DNA from: Desulfuromusa kysingii
GTDB lineage: Bacteria > Desulfobacterota > Desulfuromonadia > Desulfuromonadales > Geopsychrobacteraceae
Length of the DNA stretch: 64,000 bases
Reading direction: 5' to 3'
Assembly: GCF_900107645.1 (NCBI RefSeq)
Contig: NZ_FNQN01000013.1
Span: forward strand, 22,966-86,965
Shown one piece after another: positions 1 through 9,075 of the stretch. The notes under the pieces are model-generated. The model ran no database searches. It worked only from the letters and a program-made list of their open reading frames with translations, and was not told where the DNA came from. Position 1 is the stretch's first letter; the number at the start of each line of letters is the position of its first letter. The position numbers and the translations under genes are program-made.

Positions 1-2372
1 GCGAAGAGTTTCAACGCTTAGGTATTTTTGGCGACTGGGAAAACCCTTACCTGACAATGACCCCCGATTATGAAGCAACAACCGCACGGGAATTGGCGCG
101 TCTGGTAGAACGGGGCTCGCTGTATAAAGGGAAGAAACCGATTCACTGGTGCTCCTCTTGTGTGACCGCTCTGGCTGAAGCCGAAGTCGAATATGATGAG
201 CACGTCTCACCATCAATCTATGTGAAATTCCCCTATGTTGATGAGCTGCCAGCGGAGCTGTCTGAGCTGAGTGAAAAACCCTTAAATTTTGTGATCTGGA
301 CCACAACCCCATGGACAATCCCTGCGAACCTGGGAATTTGCCTGAACCCCGAACTAACCTATGTCGCCGTTGAAGCAAAAGGTGAGTATCTGGTCTTGGC
401 CGAAGGCTTATACGAAGGGGTGATGCAAACCCTCGGGATTGAAGACTATTCAGTCGCAGCAACTTTCGCCGCAGAGCTGTTTGACAATAAAAACTGCCGA
501 CACCCCTTCTACGACCGCAACTCGCTGTTGATGCTCGGTGATCATGTCACCCTGGAAGCTGGGACCGGCTGTGTCCATACAGCCCCCGGACATGGACAGG
601 ATGACTATGTGGTCGGACTCAAATATGGCCTCGAAATCTATAACCCTGTCGATGACTATGGTCGCTATCGGCAAGACCTTGAGTTGTTCGGTGGCATGAA
701 GCTTAAAGATGCCAACGCTGCGGTGAACGCGAAACTCTCTGAAGTTGGCGCGTTGCTCCACGAAACTCAGGTCAGCCATAGTTACCCCCATTGCTGGCGC
801 TGTAAAAAGCCGATTATCTTCCGGGCAACGGAGCAATGGTTCATCAGCATGGAAGAGAATAATTTACGCCAGAAAGCGTTACAAGAGATCGAGAAGGTCG
901 AGTGGATTCCCAGTTGGGGGCGCAACCGCATCTTCAACATGGTTGAGGCTCGCCCTGATTGGTGCATCAGTCGCCAACGGAGTTGGGGAGTTCCGATTAC
1001 CATCGCCTACTGTGAAAAATGTGGCGAAGCACTGAACGACGGTAAAATCATGCACCATATTGCCGATCAGTTTGAAGCAACCGGCAGTGATGTCTGGTTT
1101 GAAAAAGAGGCCTCCGAATTGCTCCCTCCTGGTACGGTCTGCCCTGCCTGTGGTCATGATAAATTCACCAAAGAATCAGACATTCTTGATGTCTGGTTCG
1201 ATTCCGGCGTTTCTCATGCTGCCGTCTGTGAACTTCGCGAAGAGCTGCAAAGCCCCGCCGATCTCTACTTGGAAGGTTCTGACCAACATCGTGGCTGGTT
1301 CCATTCCAGCTTGTTGGAATCTGTAGGCACGCGTGATCGAGCCCCCTACAAATCGGTCCTGACTCACGGTTTTGTCCTCGACAAAGATGGCCGACCAATG
1401 TCGAAATCCATGGGCAATGTCATTGCTCCAGAAGAGATTATTAAAAAATATGGTGCAGAGATCCTGCGCCTATGGGTCACAGCTACGGACTATCGTGATG
1501 ATATCCGCCTCAGTCAGGAGACCTTGCAGCGCCTATCTGACGCTTACCGGCGCATCCGTAACACCGCACGCTATCTACTGGGCAACCTGAATGGCTTTGA
1601 TCCAGTCGTCGACACCGTTGCGGACCAAGATCTACTGGAAATGGATCGCTGGGCGATGTCGCGCCTTAATCGCTTGACTCAAAAGGTTGCCAGCGCTTAC
1701 GACAAGTATGAGTTCCACGTCATTTATCACGCGATACATAATTTTTGCACCATCGACCTGAGTGCCTTTTATCTGGATATCCTCAAAGATCGTCTCTACA
1801 CCAGTCCAAAGCAGAGCATTGCCTATCGTAGCGCCCGCGCAACCATGTATCAGATCTTAGATGCTTTGACCCGCATTCTAGCCCCGGTTCTAAGCTTTAC
1901 GGCTGAGGAAATATGGCTGGACCTGCCAGGTCAACGTGAAGCAAGTGTCCATTTGGCAGATTTCCCGCAAGTGAATTCAAGCTACCTGGATGATCAACTT
2001 GAAGAACGCTACGAACAACTGCACAAAGTCCGGCTTGAAGTCTCCAGACAACTGGAAAAAGCCCGAGCGGATAAACAACTGGGACAATCCCTGGAAGCCA
2101 AAGTCTTACTTGATGCCCCAGAAAACTATCAGCAGTTATTGACGGACTACCTTGACGCTCTACCCACGTATTTTATCGTTTCACAAGTCGAATTGACCAA
2201 AAATCTTTCTGCAGCAGTTGACGCAGAAAATATTCCCGGCTTGAGATTACAGATTCTCCCAGCGGATGGAGAAAAATGTGAACGCTGCTGGAATTACGCG
2301 ACCAGCGTGGGACAAAATAATGAACATCCAACAATCTGTGCCCGCTGTACAGATGCTTTGGCTGCCGGTTAA
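1..2372 (+). CDS. ileS: Isoleucyl-tRNA synthetase, 3' part (5' end outside window)
   Basis: Class I aminoacyl-tRNA synthetase that charges tRNA-Ile in the cytoplasm. The reading frame is already open at base 3, and the residues before the first ATG (ending GDWENPYLTM) match the IleRS core, so the gene continues to the left and the HIGH motif is missing. Visible are the CP1 editing segment (TTTPWTIPAN), the KMSKS-type loop (MSKSMGN), the anticodon-binding helical domain, and a C-terminal zinc finger made of two CxxC pairs (CERCWNY ... CARC). About 790 residues are present of a family length near 930. It is followed one base later by lspA, a common bacterial pairing that suggests one transcript. 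Confidence 0.97.
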   Translation, partial: EEFQRLGIFGDWENPYLTMTPDYEATTARELARLVERGSLYKGKKPIHWCSSCVTALAEAEVEYDEHVSPSIYVKFPYVDELPAELSELSEKPLNFVIWTTTPWTIPANLGICLNPELTYVAVEAKGEYLVLAEGLYEGVMQTLGIEDYSVAATFAAELFDNKNCRHPFYDRNSLLMLGDHVTLEAGTGCVHTAPGHGQDDYVVGLKYGLEIYNPVDDYGRYRQDLELFGGMKLKDANAAVNAKLSEVGALLHETQVSHSYPHCWRCKKPIIFRATEQWFISMEENNLRQKALQEIEKVEWIPSWGRNRIFNMVEARPDWCISRQRSWGVPITIAYCEKCGEALNDGKIMHHIADQFEATGSDVWFEKEASELLPPGTVCPACGHDKFTKESDILDVWFDSGVSHAAVCELREELQSPADLYLEGSDQHRGWFHSSLLESVGTRDRAPYKSVLTHGFVLDKDGRPMSKSMGNVIAPEEIIKKYGAEILRLWVTATDYRDDIRLSQETLQRLSDAYRRIRNTARYLLGNLNGFDPVVDTVADQDLLEMDRWAMSRLNRLTQKVASAYDKYEFHVIYHAIHNFCTIDLSAFYLDILKDRLYTSPKQSIAYRSARATMYQILDALTRILAPVLSFTAEEIWLDLPGQREASVHLADFPQVNSSYLDDQLEERYEQLHKVRLEVSRQLEKARADKQLGQSLEAKVLLDAPENYQQLLTDYLDALPTYFIVSQVELTKNLSAAVDAENIPGLRLQILPADGEKCERCWNYATSVGQNNEHPTICARCTDALAAG

Positions 2373-2373
2373 T

Positions 2374-2868
2374 ATGAGCAAATACCGGATTTTTACTCTG
2401 GTTGCCAGCTGCAGTTTACTGCTGGACCAAATCAGTAAAATCTATATTGATAACAACTTTGAGATTTCTCAATCAAGGCGCATTATCAGTAATTTTTTTC
2501 ATTTGACCTACGTTCGCAATCCGGGGGCAGCTTTTGGTATCCTTGCTGACAGCTCGATCCGTTTACCTTTTTTTATTACCATTTCAGTCCTTGCTACGCT
2601 TGGAATTCTCTGGTTCATCCGCAGAATTCCAAGCGAAAAGCATTGGCAACACCTGGCATTAGGCTTAATTTTTAGCGGGGCCTTGGGCAATCTCATTGAC
2701 CGCATCCGCCTTGGTGAAGTGATCGATTTTCTGGATGTTCACTGGTACAATTATCACTGGCCCGCATTCAATGTCGCTGACAGCGCCATCTGCGTGGGGG
2801 TAACGATTCTATTCTTCTGCTCCTGGCATGAAGAAAAACTCAAAAAGAGGCAACCTGGTAAGGTCTGA
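2374..2868 (+). CDS. lspA: Lipoprotein signal peptidase (signal peptidase II)
   Basis: Inner-membrane aspartyl protease that cleaves prolipoproteins ahead of the lipid-modified Cys. The protein is 164 residues with four predicted membrane segments. The two catalytic aspartates lie in GNLIDR and FNVADS, and the conserved RNPGAAFG block is present. The frame stays open further upstream, but the ATG at 2374, one base after the ileS stop, gives the usual family length and is preferred. It probably shares the ileS transcript. Substrates in this window would include the entericidin at 3589, the DsbC-like protein at 45589, the PEGA protein at 50870 and the PpiC-type protein at 56675. Confidence 0.97.
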   Translation: MSKYRIFTLVASCSLLLDQISKIYIDNNFEISQSRRIISNFFHLTYVRNPGAAFGILADSSIRLPFFITISVLATLGILWFIRRIPSEKHWQHLALGLIFSGALGNLIDRIRLGEVIDFLDVHWYNYHWPAFNVADSAICVGVTILFFCSWHEEKLKKRQPGKV

Positions 2869-2873
2869 AATAA

Positions 2874-3515
2874 ATGGCCCAAACCCGCTACCCGATACCC
2901 GCCGAACGGTACCGCTGTGAAATTGAAGTCAAACACAGCCGCTTCATCACCACCGTTGTATCAACAGACACCCCCGACGCTGCACTCGACTTTATCTCTC
3001 AAATCAAACAGGAATTTCCTGACGCGACACATAATTGCTGGGCTTACCTGATCGGCCCCCCTGGTAGTACCGACCGCATTGGCCTCAGTGATGATGGCGA
3101 ACCACACGGGGTCGCAGGGAAGCCAATGTTAACCACGATACAACACAGCAGACTCGGGGATATTACCGTCGTTGTAACGCGCTATTTCGGTGGTACGAAG
3201 CTTGGTAAAGGGGGGATGGTCAAAGCTTACACTCTTGCGGTCAAGACAGCTCTCGAGCAACTTACAATGACCGAAAAGATTGACTGGGTCGCATTATCGC
3301 TCCACTTTGACTATCAGTTTCTGGACAGCATCGAGCGCCTTCTTCCCCAGTTTGAAGTGGTCTTGATCGAGAAACAATTTGCTGAAAAGATCTATCTCCA
3401 GTTGAAACTGCCGGAGGAAAACTGTGCTGATTTATGTACGCGATTGACAGATCTGACTGCGGGACAGATTGAGTTGATCAGCGACCAGAACTCTGCGCAG
3501 ATAGATAAAGATTAA
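2874..3515 (+). CDS. yigZ: YigZ / IMPACT family protein
   Basis: Soluble protein of 213 residues from the IMPACT (UPF0029) family. The N-terminal domain carries the family signature: KHSRFIT near residue 22, the HNCWAYLIG region, SDDGEPHGVAGKPML, and VTRYFGGTKLGKGGMVKAY. The C-terminal half is the DUF1949 ferredoxin-like fold. Eukaryotic IMPACT acts in translational control. The bacterial role is not settled, although the fold of the second domain suggests RNA or nucleotide contact. It starts five bases after the lspA stop, so it is probably the last gene of an ileS-lspA-yigZ operon. Identification is firm; function is not. Confidence 0.93.
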   Translation: MAQTRYPIPAERYRCEIEVKHSRFITTVVSTDTPDAALDFISQIKQEFPDATHNCWAYLIGPPGSTDRIGLSDDGEPHGVAGKPMLTTIQHSRLGDITVVVTRYFGGTKLGKGGMVKAYTLAVKTALEQLTMTEKIDWVALSLHFDYQFLDSIERLLPQFEVVLIEKQFAEKIYLQLKLPEENCADLCTRLTDLTAGQIELISDQNSAQIDKD

Positions 3516-3588
3516 AAAAAATCGACAGGGTCGTTTTCCACTGATATGATATTTAAGTGGTTGATCTAAATCGTTAAGGAGAATAATT

Positions 3589-3714
3589 ATGCTACGCACT
3601 CTGTTGGTTTTGTTGTTGCTATCGACCCTCTTTATTTCTGGTTGCGAATGCGTCACTGGATTTGGACGCGACCTGCAAAAAGCTGGCAGCTGGATTGAAC
3701 GAAATGCCAGCTAA
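3589..3714 (+). CDS. Entericidin-family small lipoprotein
   Basis: A 41-residue protein with a short hydrophobic leader, a lipobox ending SGC (Cys19), and the mature sequence CVTGFGRDLQKAGSWIERNA. The mature part matches the entericidin (EcnA/EcnB) signature of a conserved GxGxD followed by an amphipathic helix ending in A/S. A clear ribosome site, AAGGAG, lies 8 bases before the ATG. Entericidins are stress-linked envelope lipoproteins, and in Escherichia coli they form an antidote/toxin pair. Only one copy is present here. It stands alone between yigZ and the DUF309 gene, with a 70-base upstream gap that could hold its own promoter. The family call is good; no role is shown. Confidence 0.85.
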   Translation: MLRTLLVLLLLSTLFISGCECVTGFGRDLQKAGSWIERNAS

Positions 3715-3764
3715 GCCCTTTTCATCAATGCAAAAGGTCCCTTTCATCTCCTCCGGATTTTAAC

Positions 3765-4268
3765 ATGGAACCAGAGTTTATCACGCCAAACAGTCAACGA
3801 TATAGTGTCAGACCCTTCCCTGCCTATCGGCATCTACCATTCACTAACGCCCACCCTTTTCTTGACCAGGACGGCCACTCTTATGGGGAAAAACTAACCC
3901 CTGTGGACTCCTTCACAACACAGAACTGGCACCATTGTGATGAATACCTCTACAGTATTGACCTGTTCAACCATGGCTTCTGGTGGGAAGCACACGAGAG
4001 ACTCAAATATGTGAGTATTGGTGCCGGGCGGGAATCGGAGATCGGCCAATTTGTGCAAGGGCTGATTCAAATCGCAGCGGCACTCCTCAAGCACTTTATG
4101 CAGGAAGAGACGGGAGCGAGCACCCTGGCAGAATTGGGAGCCAAAAGGCTACAGACATTCACAGGGCTCTATCTGGGAATCGATGTGGATACTTTGCTTG
4201 CCCAACTCCAAGATTGTCTGAAAACTGCAGATGCAAAATATCCACAGATTCATTTAGTCATAAGCTAA
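3765..4268 (+). CDS. DUF309 domain protein
   Basis: A 167-residue soluble protein. The centre and C-terminal half match DUF309: FNHGFWWEAHERLKYVSIGAG, then FVQGLIQIAAALLKHF, then a GASTLAELGAKRL helix. The family has a conserved E-A-H on one helix, seen here as WWEAHE, in a small helical bundle that may bind metal. No activity has been established for the family. About 65 N-terminal residues precede the domain and resemble nothing I recognise. Its last 15 bases overlap the end of the CGGC gene on the opposite strand, so the two transcripts converge. Confidence 0.85.
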   Translation: MEPEFITPNSQRYSVRPFPAYRHLPFTNAHPFLDQDGHSYGEKLTPVDSFTTQNWHHCDEYLYSIDLFNHGFWWEAHERLKYVSIGAGRESEIGQFVQGLIQIAAALLKHFMQEETGASTLAELGAKRLQTFTGLYLGIDVDTLLAQLQDCLKTADAKYPQIHLVIS

Positions 4269-4697
4269 TCGCGTGGGCTCATCGGCCAGCGTCGGGCGAA
4301 GAATTTCTTCCCATTCGGGATCATTCCATGTCTTTAACTGGGAATGAGTCGTAAGATATTTTTGCGGGATGGGATGGGTGCCATACACCACCTCAAGGCC
4401 ATATTTTGTTTTTATAAAATCACGAAAATAGCGGATATGAGGACACGGTGGATAGCCGACAATAAGTCCGGTCGCCAGATGAATCACCTCAGCTCCGTTT
4501 CCCTTCATTTCCTCCACAGCATATTCAATATTTCCACCAGGACAACCAGCACAGCTGGTATAGCCAACAACCTCAACATCCATACCCTGATAGCGGCGAA
4601 AAGCCCCCTCTTTGTTACGCACGGATTTGAAACACTTTCCACCTGCACAGCGGCTATAACGGTCGCAGATGATAATACCAATATTGACCTTTTTCAT
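4254..4697 (-). CDS. CGGC-domain protein
   Basis: A 147-residue cytoplasmic protein of the CGGC-domain family (PF08821). The cysteine pattern is clear: ICDRYSRCAGGKCF near residues 10-23, SCAGCPGGN near 49, and YPPCPH near 82. The family is assumed to bind a metal or Fe-S centre because of these cysteines and is common in anaerobes; its reaction is unknown. The start is supported by GGAG about 8 bases upstream on the minus strand. It lies 36 bases downstream of the TVP38-family gene in the same direction and may be co-transcribed with it. Confidence 0.9.
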   Translation of the reverse strand: MKKVNIGIIICDRYSRCAGGKCFKSVRNKEGAFRRYQGMDVEVVGYTSCAGCPGGNIEYAVEEMKGNGAEVIHLATGLIVGYPPCPHIRYFRDFIKTKYGLEVVYGTHPIPQKYLTTHSQLKTWNDPEWEEILRPTLADEPTRLAYD

Positions 4698-4733
4698 TGT
4701 TGATCTCCTTCGGTAAGAATTGACTCAACATGC

Positions 4734-5447
4734 TTAGAGATTTATTTTTTGCGGTAGATAAACGGTCTTGCGCATCTTAACCCACCTCAATCCCACTTTC
4801 ATCAATAATGGGAAAAAACCTATGAGCAGAAATGAGACAATGATACTCGGAGAAAAGGCCCCAGAGAAAGAATCCATTTTGCTGAGTTGAGTCCCGGCAT
4901 TGACATACAATGCATTATGAGGAAACTTTCCAATCTGAGTAACCCAGTAGAAGGTTGCCACACGCATCTTGGTCAAGCCCATGAGCAGGTTAATCAGAAA
5001 ACAAGGAAAAAGGGGGATCATTCTAAGGTAGAAAAGGTAAAATCCACCCTCTCGGGAAAAGCCATGATTAACCGCCCTGAGACGCGATGGGTAACGATTT
5101 TGCAGATATTTACCCAACAAGCTCCGCGAGCTGAGAAAAGCCAGAGTTGATCCGAAAACATCCGCAAAAGAAACAATCAATAGCGCCAGAGGAAAACCAA
5201 ACAGCGCCCCCCCTATCAAAATCATCACAGATAAACAGGGAATGGAAAGAGCTGTCAAAATCAAGTAAGCAAGAGAATAGCCCAACAAAGTTAGTGTAGG
5301 ATTTTGTTCGTAGTATTGCTTATAGATAATGTGGCGGGTTTTTAGGTAGTCAAAGGTAAGATACTGGTGTAGATCAAAAACAAAAAAACTACCGATGAGC
5401 AGGAATAAACCCACCAATATGAGGATTTTAGCATAGAGCTGCTTCAT
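4734..5447 (-). CDS. TVP38/TMEM64 (VTT domain) membrane protein
   Basis: A 237-residue polytopic inner-membrane protein. After an N-terminal membrane anchor comes the VTT domain: a glycine-rich hydrophobic stretch (MILIGGALFGFPLA), FGSTLAFLSSR, then LRMIPLFPCFLINLLMG and the TQIGKFPHNALYVNAG block typical of the family. Related DedA/TMEM41B proteins move phospholipids between membrane leaflets, and that is the likely general role here. The downstream neighbour is the CGGC protein. The upstream neighbour, 153 bases away, is cardiolipin synthase, which fits a lipid-related setting. Family call firm; substrate unknown. Confidence 0.92.
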   Translation of the reverse strand: MKQLYAKILILVGLFLLIGSFFVFDLHQYLTFDYLKTRHIIYKQYYEQNPTLTLLGYSLAYLILTALSIPCLSVMILIGGALFGFPLALLIVSFADVFGSTLAFLSSRSLLGKYLQNRYPSRLRAVNHGFSREGGFYLFYLRMIPLFPCFLINLLMGLTKMRVATFYWVTQIGKFPHNALYVNAGTQLSKMDSFSGAFSPSIIVSFLLIGFFPLLMKVGLRWVKMRKTVYLPQKINL

Positions 5448-5600
5448 CGCATGCCCCGATTATGTTGACAAAAAATCAATAGTTAAAAGTGATGTTTCTC
5501 AGTCTAGCTGAAAACCACGAAATAATAAACCTAATATATAGATATTACATTTTAATGATTTTGGCCGCATCTTTTCGCTTTGCAGTAGAGCGCAGGAGAG

Positions 5601-7037
5601 TTAGAGCAGGGGCGCTAGTATCCGGGCAAAGCCCTCTTTCAACCGCTGCATATGAGTTAATTGTCTGCGGCGTTCTGATGTCACTTCGTGAGCAAATTGG
5701 CTCATATAAAGAAAATCTTTTTCCAATTTTGCGGCAATTTCTTTACCAAAAAAGAACAAATTACCCTCAAAGTTTAAACGAAAACTGCGTTGATCCATAT
5801 TGGCAGAGCCGGCCGTCGAAAAAACTTGATCGACAACGGCAGTTTTCGCGTGAGGAATGATATTGTCCATTTTAAAAATACGGACACCCGCATTGAGCAA
5901 TTCGTCAAAGAAAGAACGCCCTGCATAATCCACAAGGAAATGATCTGAATGGCCGGGAAGCAACAATCTCACATCAACCCCACGAAGTGCTGCCGTTTGC
6001 AATGCCATAACGATTGGTGGATCGGGGACAAAATAAGGAGTTTCTATCCAAACCCTCTCCATAGCTGTGTTTATGGCAACAAACAGCAAAGTATGAATCG
6101 TTCTCCAACGCTCATCTGCTGGACCACTTGCCAAAAATTGAGCACAAATAGCGCCATGGCAACGGATATCAGGAAAATACTTTTTTATTGCTACGTCTTT
6201 GCCGGTCGCATAGAACCAATCCTGACAAAAAACCCCTTGAAGCTCATAGACGACCCGGCCACTGACACAAAGATGGAGGTCATTCCAGCGGCCACCCAAA
6301 CCGAGATAAGTGTCTCCAATATTCATACTCCCAGTGAAACCTAGCTTGCCATCGATGATGACAATTTTGCGGTGATTACGGTGATTGACCGAAACCTGTC
6401 GGCTAAAGAGATTAAGGGGTAAAAATCTGGATACCTCGCCACCGGCAGCAATAAGTGAGGTGAAAAAACTTGTTTTGGTGGCATAGCAACCAACATCATC
6501 AAGTAACAACCGGATTTCAACACCTCTTTCAGCTGCCCGGGTCAGAGCCTGACAAAAACGGCTTCCAGTCGTGTCCATTTCCCAAATATAATAGGTCAGA
6601 TGAATGTGTTCTTGCGCTGCATCTATGGCGTGTTCAAGGGCATCAAAAGCTTTGCTTCCATCTCGGTACATTTCCACTTCACAGCCGGGCTGGGGACCGC
6701 AGTCATCAAGTTTAGCAGCAAGAGAATAAAGAGAGCTGGCAACGATGTCATCAGTGTCAGATAATTTCTGCTGCCGGCGAAAGCGGGCAAGCGATGGCAC
6801 AAGGTGCTGTTCTGCACGATGTCTTTTTCGGCGGAACATCCGAATACGCGTCGTTCCCAACAACCAAAATGCAAGCATTCCGAAAAAAGGGAGAAAAACA
6901 ATCACCAGAATCCATGCGATACTCGCACCTGATTCACGGCGCTGTAAAAGTATTTTGGGAATTAAAAAAGTAATAACCGCAAGATGTAAAAAAACCAAAC
7001 TGAAGATGAGCCAGTTTGTAGTCAAAAATATCATCAT
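5601..7037 (-). CDS. cls: Cardiolipin synthase (phospholipase D family)
   Basis: Joins two phosphatidylglycerols into cardiolipin at the inner membrane. Two N-terminal membrane helices (FLTTNWLIFSLVFLHLAVIT and a second ending in LLGTTRIR) are followed by two phospholipase D domains. Both HKD motifs are complete: HRKIVIID followed by GFTGSMNIGD, and HAKTAVVD followed by TAGSANMDQRS. The open frame extends to 7103, but the Met pair at 7037/7034 directly before the first membrane helix gives the usual ClsA-like architecture, so 7037 is chosen. Length is about 478 residues, typical for the family. It sits 23 bases downstream of the threonine ammonia-lyase gene measured from the longer frame. Confidence 0.94.
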   Translation of the reverse strand: MMIFLTTNWLIFSLVFLHLAVITFLIPKILLQRRESGASIAWILVIVFLPFFGMLAFWLLGTTRIRMFRRKRHRAEQHLVPSLARFRRQQKLSDTDDIVASSLYSLAAKLDDCGPQPGCEVEMYRDGSKAFDALEHAIDAAQEHIHLTYYIWEMDTTGSRFCQALTRAAERGVEIRLLLDDVGCYATKTSFFTSLIAAGGEVSRFLPLNLFSRQVSVNHRNHRKIVIIDGKLGFTGSMNIGDTYLGLGGRWNDLHLCVSGRVVYELQGVFCQDWFYATGKDVAIKKYFPDIRCHGAICAQFLASGPADERWRTIHTLLFVAINTAMERVWIETPYFVPDPPIVMALQTAALRGVDVRLLLPGHSDHFLVDYAGRSFFDELLNAGVRIFKMDNIIPHAKTAVVDQVFSTAGSANMDQRSFRLNFEGNLFFFGKEIAAKLEKDFLYMSQFAHEVTSERRRQLTHMQRLKEGFARILAPLL

Positions 7038-7126
7038 GGAAGCTATGCACTCTTTTCCTAAAGCCAAGGATGACAATTCATCCCCGCTGTGAATCTTACA
7101 CATTCCCAGAATCAGACCGTAACAAA

Positions 7127-8338
7127 TCAGGAAATCACCTCAGGACGATACCTTTCATCTTCCAACCGCATCAGTATCTCCTGAATATGTTCCGCCCCAC
7201 GGGTTTCCAGGTCAAGAAGAACTTCTGCCTCTCCCAAAGGCAAAGAGGACTTATGGCGATCATGACTCACCTGAAAAATGTTCGCTTTTAGCTCACTGAG
7301 GATGTGGGTCAAATGCGCCAAAGCCCCTGGAATATCAGCTATCTCTAGACGCAATTGCAAATAACGCCCCTCGGTCAACAGCCCTTTCTCAACCACCCTC
7401 GCCAGATTATGAATATCCAGATTTCCTCCGGACAACAGACACAGGGTATTCTCTTTGCGGACTTTTCTGAAACCATAAATCAATGCTGCCAGACTGACAG
7501 CACCGGCCCCTTCGACAACCAGGTTGCTTTTTTCCATCAAACTGACAATAGCCCTGGTGATTGACTCTTCATCAACGGTGATAATTTCATCAACGTAGTG
7601 TTCAATAATTGGAAACGTCAACTCCCCAATTTTTTTAACCGCCACTTCTTCAGCAAAGGAATGGGTCCGCGTCGAGATGCTCTTGGGATAACCATTGCGG
7701 CGTGCCAAACTGGCACTGGCAACACCAGCAGCTTCCACCCCAATAATGCGAACTCCCGGTTTAACAGCTTTGATTGCGGTCGCAATCCCGGCAATCAGCC
7801 CACCGCCGCCAACCGGCACGAATAGAGATTCAATTGTTGGTAACTCCTGGAGGATTTCCAAACCAATCGTACCCTGCCCGGCCATAACCAATTCGTGATC
7901 AAAAGCCGGCACATACAGCAAGTTATCTTTTTCGGCCAATTGCCGGGCATAACTTTCGGCCTCTTCATGGGTGTCTCCATACAGTTCGACTGCAGCACCA
8001 TATTGTAAAGTCGCCAATTCTTTAGATAATGGAGTACCATCGGGCATGATCACCCGGCAGGGGCATTTCAGAGATAAAGCCGCACTGGCGACCCCTTTCC
8101 CGTGGTTTCCCCCTGAAGCCGTTATGATGCCGTTTGCCAGCTGTTCTACGGGGCGTTTTGAAAGAAAATTATAAGCGCCACGAATTTTGAACGATCCGGT
8201 GTATTGATGATTTTCACATTTGAAGTAGAGAGGGGCTCCCAGCATTTTTGAATAGAAGGGCGAATGGATTATTTCCGTAGGTCGGACAACCCCTTTCAAA
8301 CCCAGCGCCGCTTCATCAATCATTTGAGGTGTCAGCAT
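7127..8338 (-). CDS. ilvA: Threonine ammonia-lyase (threonine dehydratase)
   Basis: PLP enzyme converting threonine to 2-oxobutanoate and ammonia, the first step to isoleucine. It has 403 residues. The PLP lysine lies in GSFKIRGAYN near residue 52, the substrate loop is SGGNHGKGVA, and the glycine-rich phosphate loop is PVGGGGLIAG near residue 178. The C-terminal part (LRLEIADIPGALAHL...) is a single ACT domain. This length and single ACT domain match the short TdcB/IlvA type rather than the 500-residue biosynthetic E. coli IlvA. GGGAG lies 9 bases before the ATG. It is divergent from the PycTM-like gene across a 221-base gap. Whether it serves biosynthesis or degradation cannot be told from sequence. 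Confidence 0.95.
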   Translation of the reverse strand: MLTPQMIDEAALGLKGVVRPTEIIHSPFYSKMLGAPLYFKCENHQYTGSFKIRGAYNFLSKRPVEQLANGIITASGGNHGKGVASAALSLKCPCRVIMPDGTPLSKELATLQYGAAVELYGDTHEEAESYARQLAEKDNLLYVPAFDHELVMAGQGTIGLEILQELPTIESLFVPVGGGGLIAGIATAIKAVKPGVRIIGVEAAGVASASLARRNGYPKSISTRTHSFAEEVAVKKIGELTFPIIEHYVDEIITVDEESITRAIVSLMEKSNLVVEGAGAVSLAALIYGFRKVRKENTLCLLSGGNLDIHNLARVVEKGLLTEGRYLQLRLEIADIPGALAHLTHILSELKANIFQVSHDRHKSSLPLGEAEVLLDLETRGAEHIQEILMRLEDERYRPEVIS

Positions 8339-8559
8339 CAGTCACTCCCATCAGCAAAGGTCAAAGAAACAAATGTCTGCTTTTGATCCGGGTCAGAAAG
8401 TGCACCTGTAGAGAATAGCTCAGGACTCTGATTTTTCTCCGTTTACTTACGGATTCAGGTTCGAAAAAGAAAGTTTAGCATAGATAATGAATTCCGCTGC
8501 CTTGCACCGAAAAGATCTGATAATATCATCTGTCTAACTTAAGATGAGGAGAGTTTTCA

Positions 8560-9075
8560 ATGACAGACATTCCCAAACCGGAAGAACCTTTTCTCCCGCG
8601 ACTACTTGCCAGCAATGCGTTGCGTGCCAACCTGAGCAAGCACATGGATTTAAACAAGATGGCTGACGCCAAGTCATCAATGATCATGACGGTTTCATCT
8701 CTGGTCATCACCATCACCCTGACCCAATATGACAAGCTTGAATTGATCACCATCCTGTTATTAGCCAGCTCTGGCATCCTGGCAGTGATTTTTTCCATGT
8801 TGGCGATTATCCCCCCATTTCACGTCACCGACCACACCAACCTGTTTTATTTTCGCTCCTTCAGTGATCTCTCAGAAGAGGAGTTCAAACAACAGTTTGC
8901 TGAAACCATTGCCGACAAAGAGAAGCTCTACAACGCCTATTTCCATGAAATCTATTACTTAGGTCGATATCGTTTGACCCGTAAATATAAGCTGATCCGT
9001 AATGGATTATGGAGTCTCCTTATCGGACTACTCAGTGCTACGGCATCCGTCATCATTTTACATTTTCCATTATGA
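8560..9075 (+). CDS. PycTM-like (DUF5706) membrane protein
   Basis: A 171-residue protein with the layout of the Pycsar effector membrane domain (DUF5706/PF18967). It has an N-terminal amphipathic helix ending LNKMADAKSS, two hydrophobic helices (IMTVSSLVITITL and ILLLASSGILAVIFSML), a soluble segment with YFRSFSDLSEEEF, the signature EIYYLGRYRLTRKYKLIR near residues 135-152, and a last membrane helix. In defence systems such proteins kill the infected cell when a cyclic pyrimidine nucleotide is made. No cyclase gene is in the window. The stop overlaps the rsmE start as ATGA, which suggests translational coupling and a housekeeping role. Family call good; function open. Confidence 0.82.
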   Translation: MTDIPKPEEPFLPRLLASNALRANLSKHMDLNKMADAKSSMIMTVSSLVITITLTQYDKLELITILLLASSGILAVIFSMLAIIPPFHVTDHTNLFYFRSFSDLSEEEFKQQFAETIADKEKLYNAYFHEIYYLGRYRLTRKYKLIRNGLWSLLIGLLSATASVIILHFPL

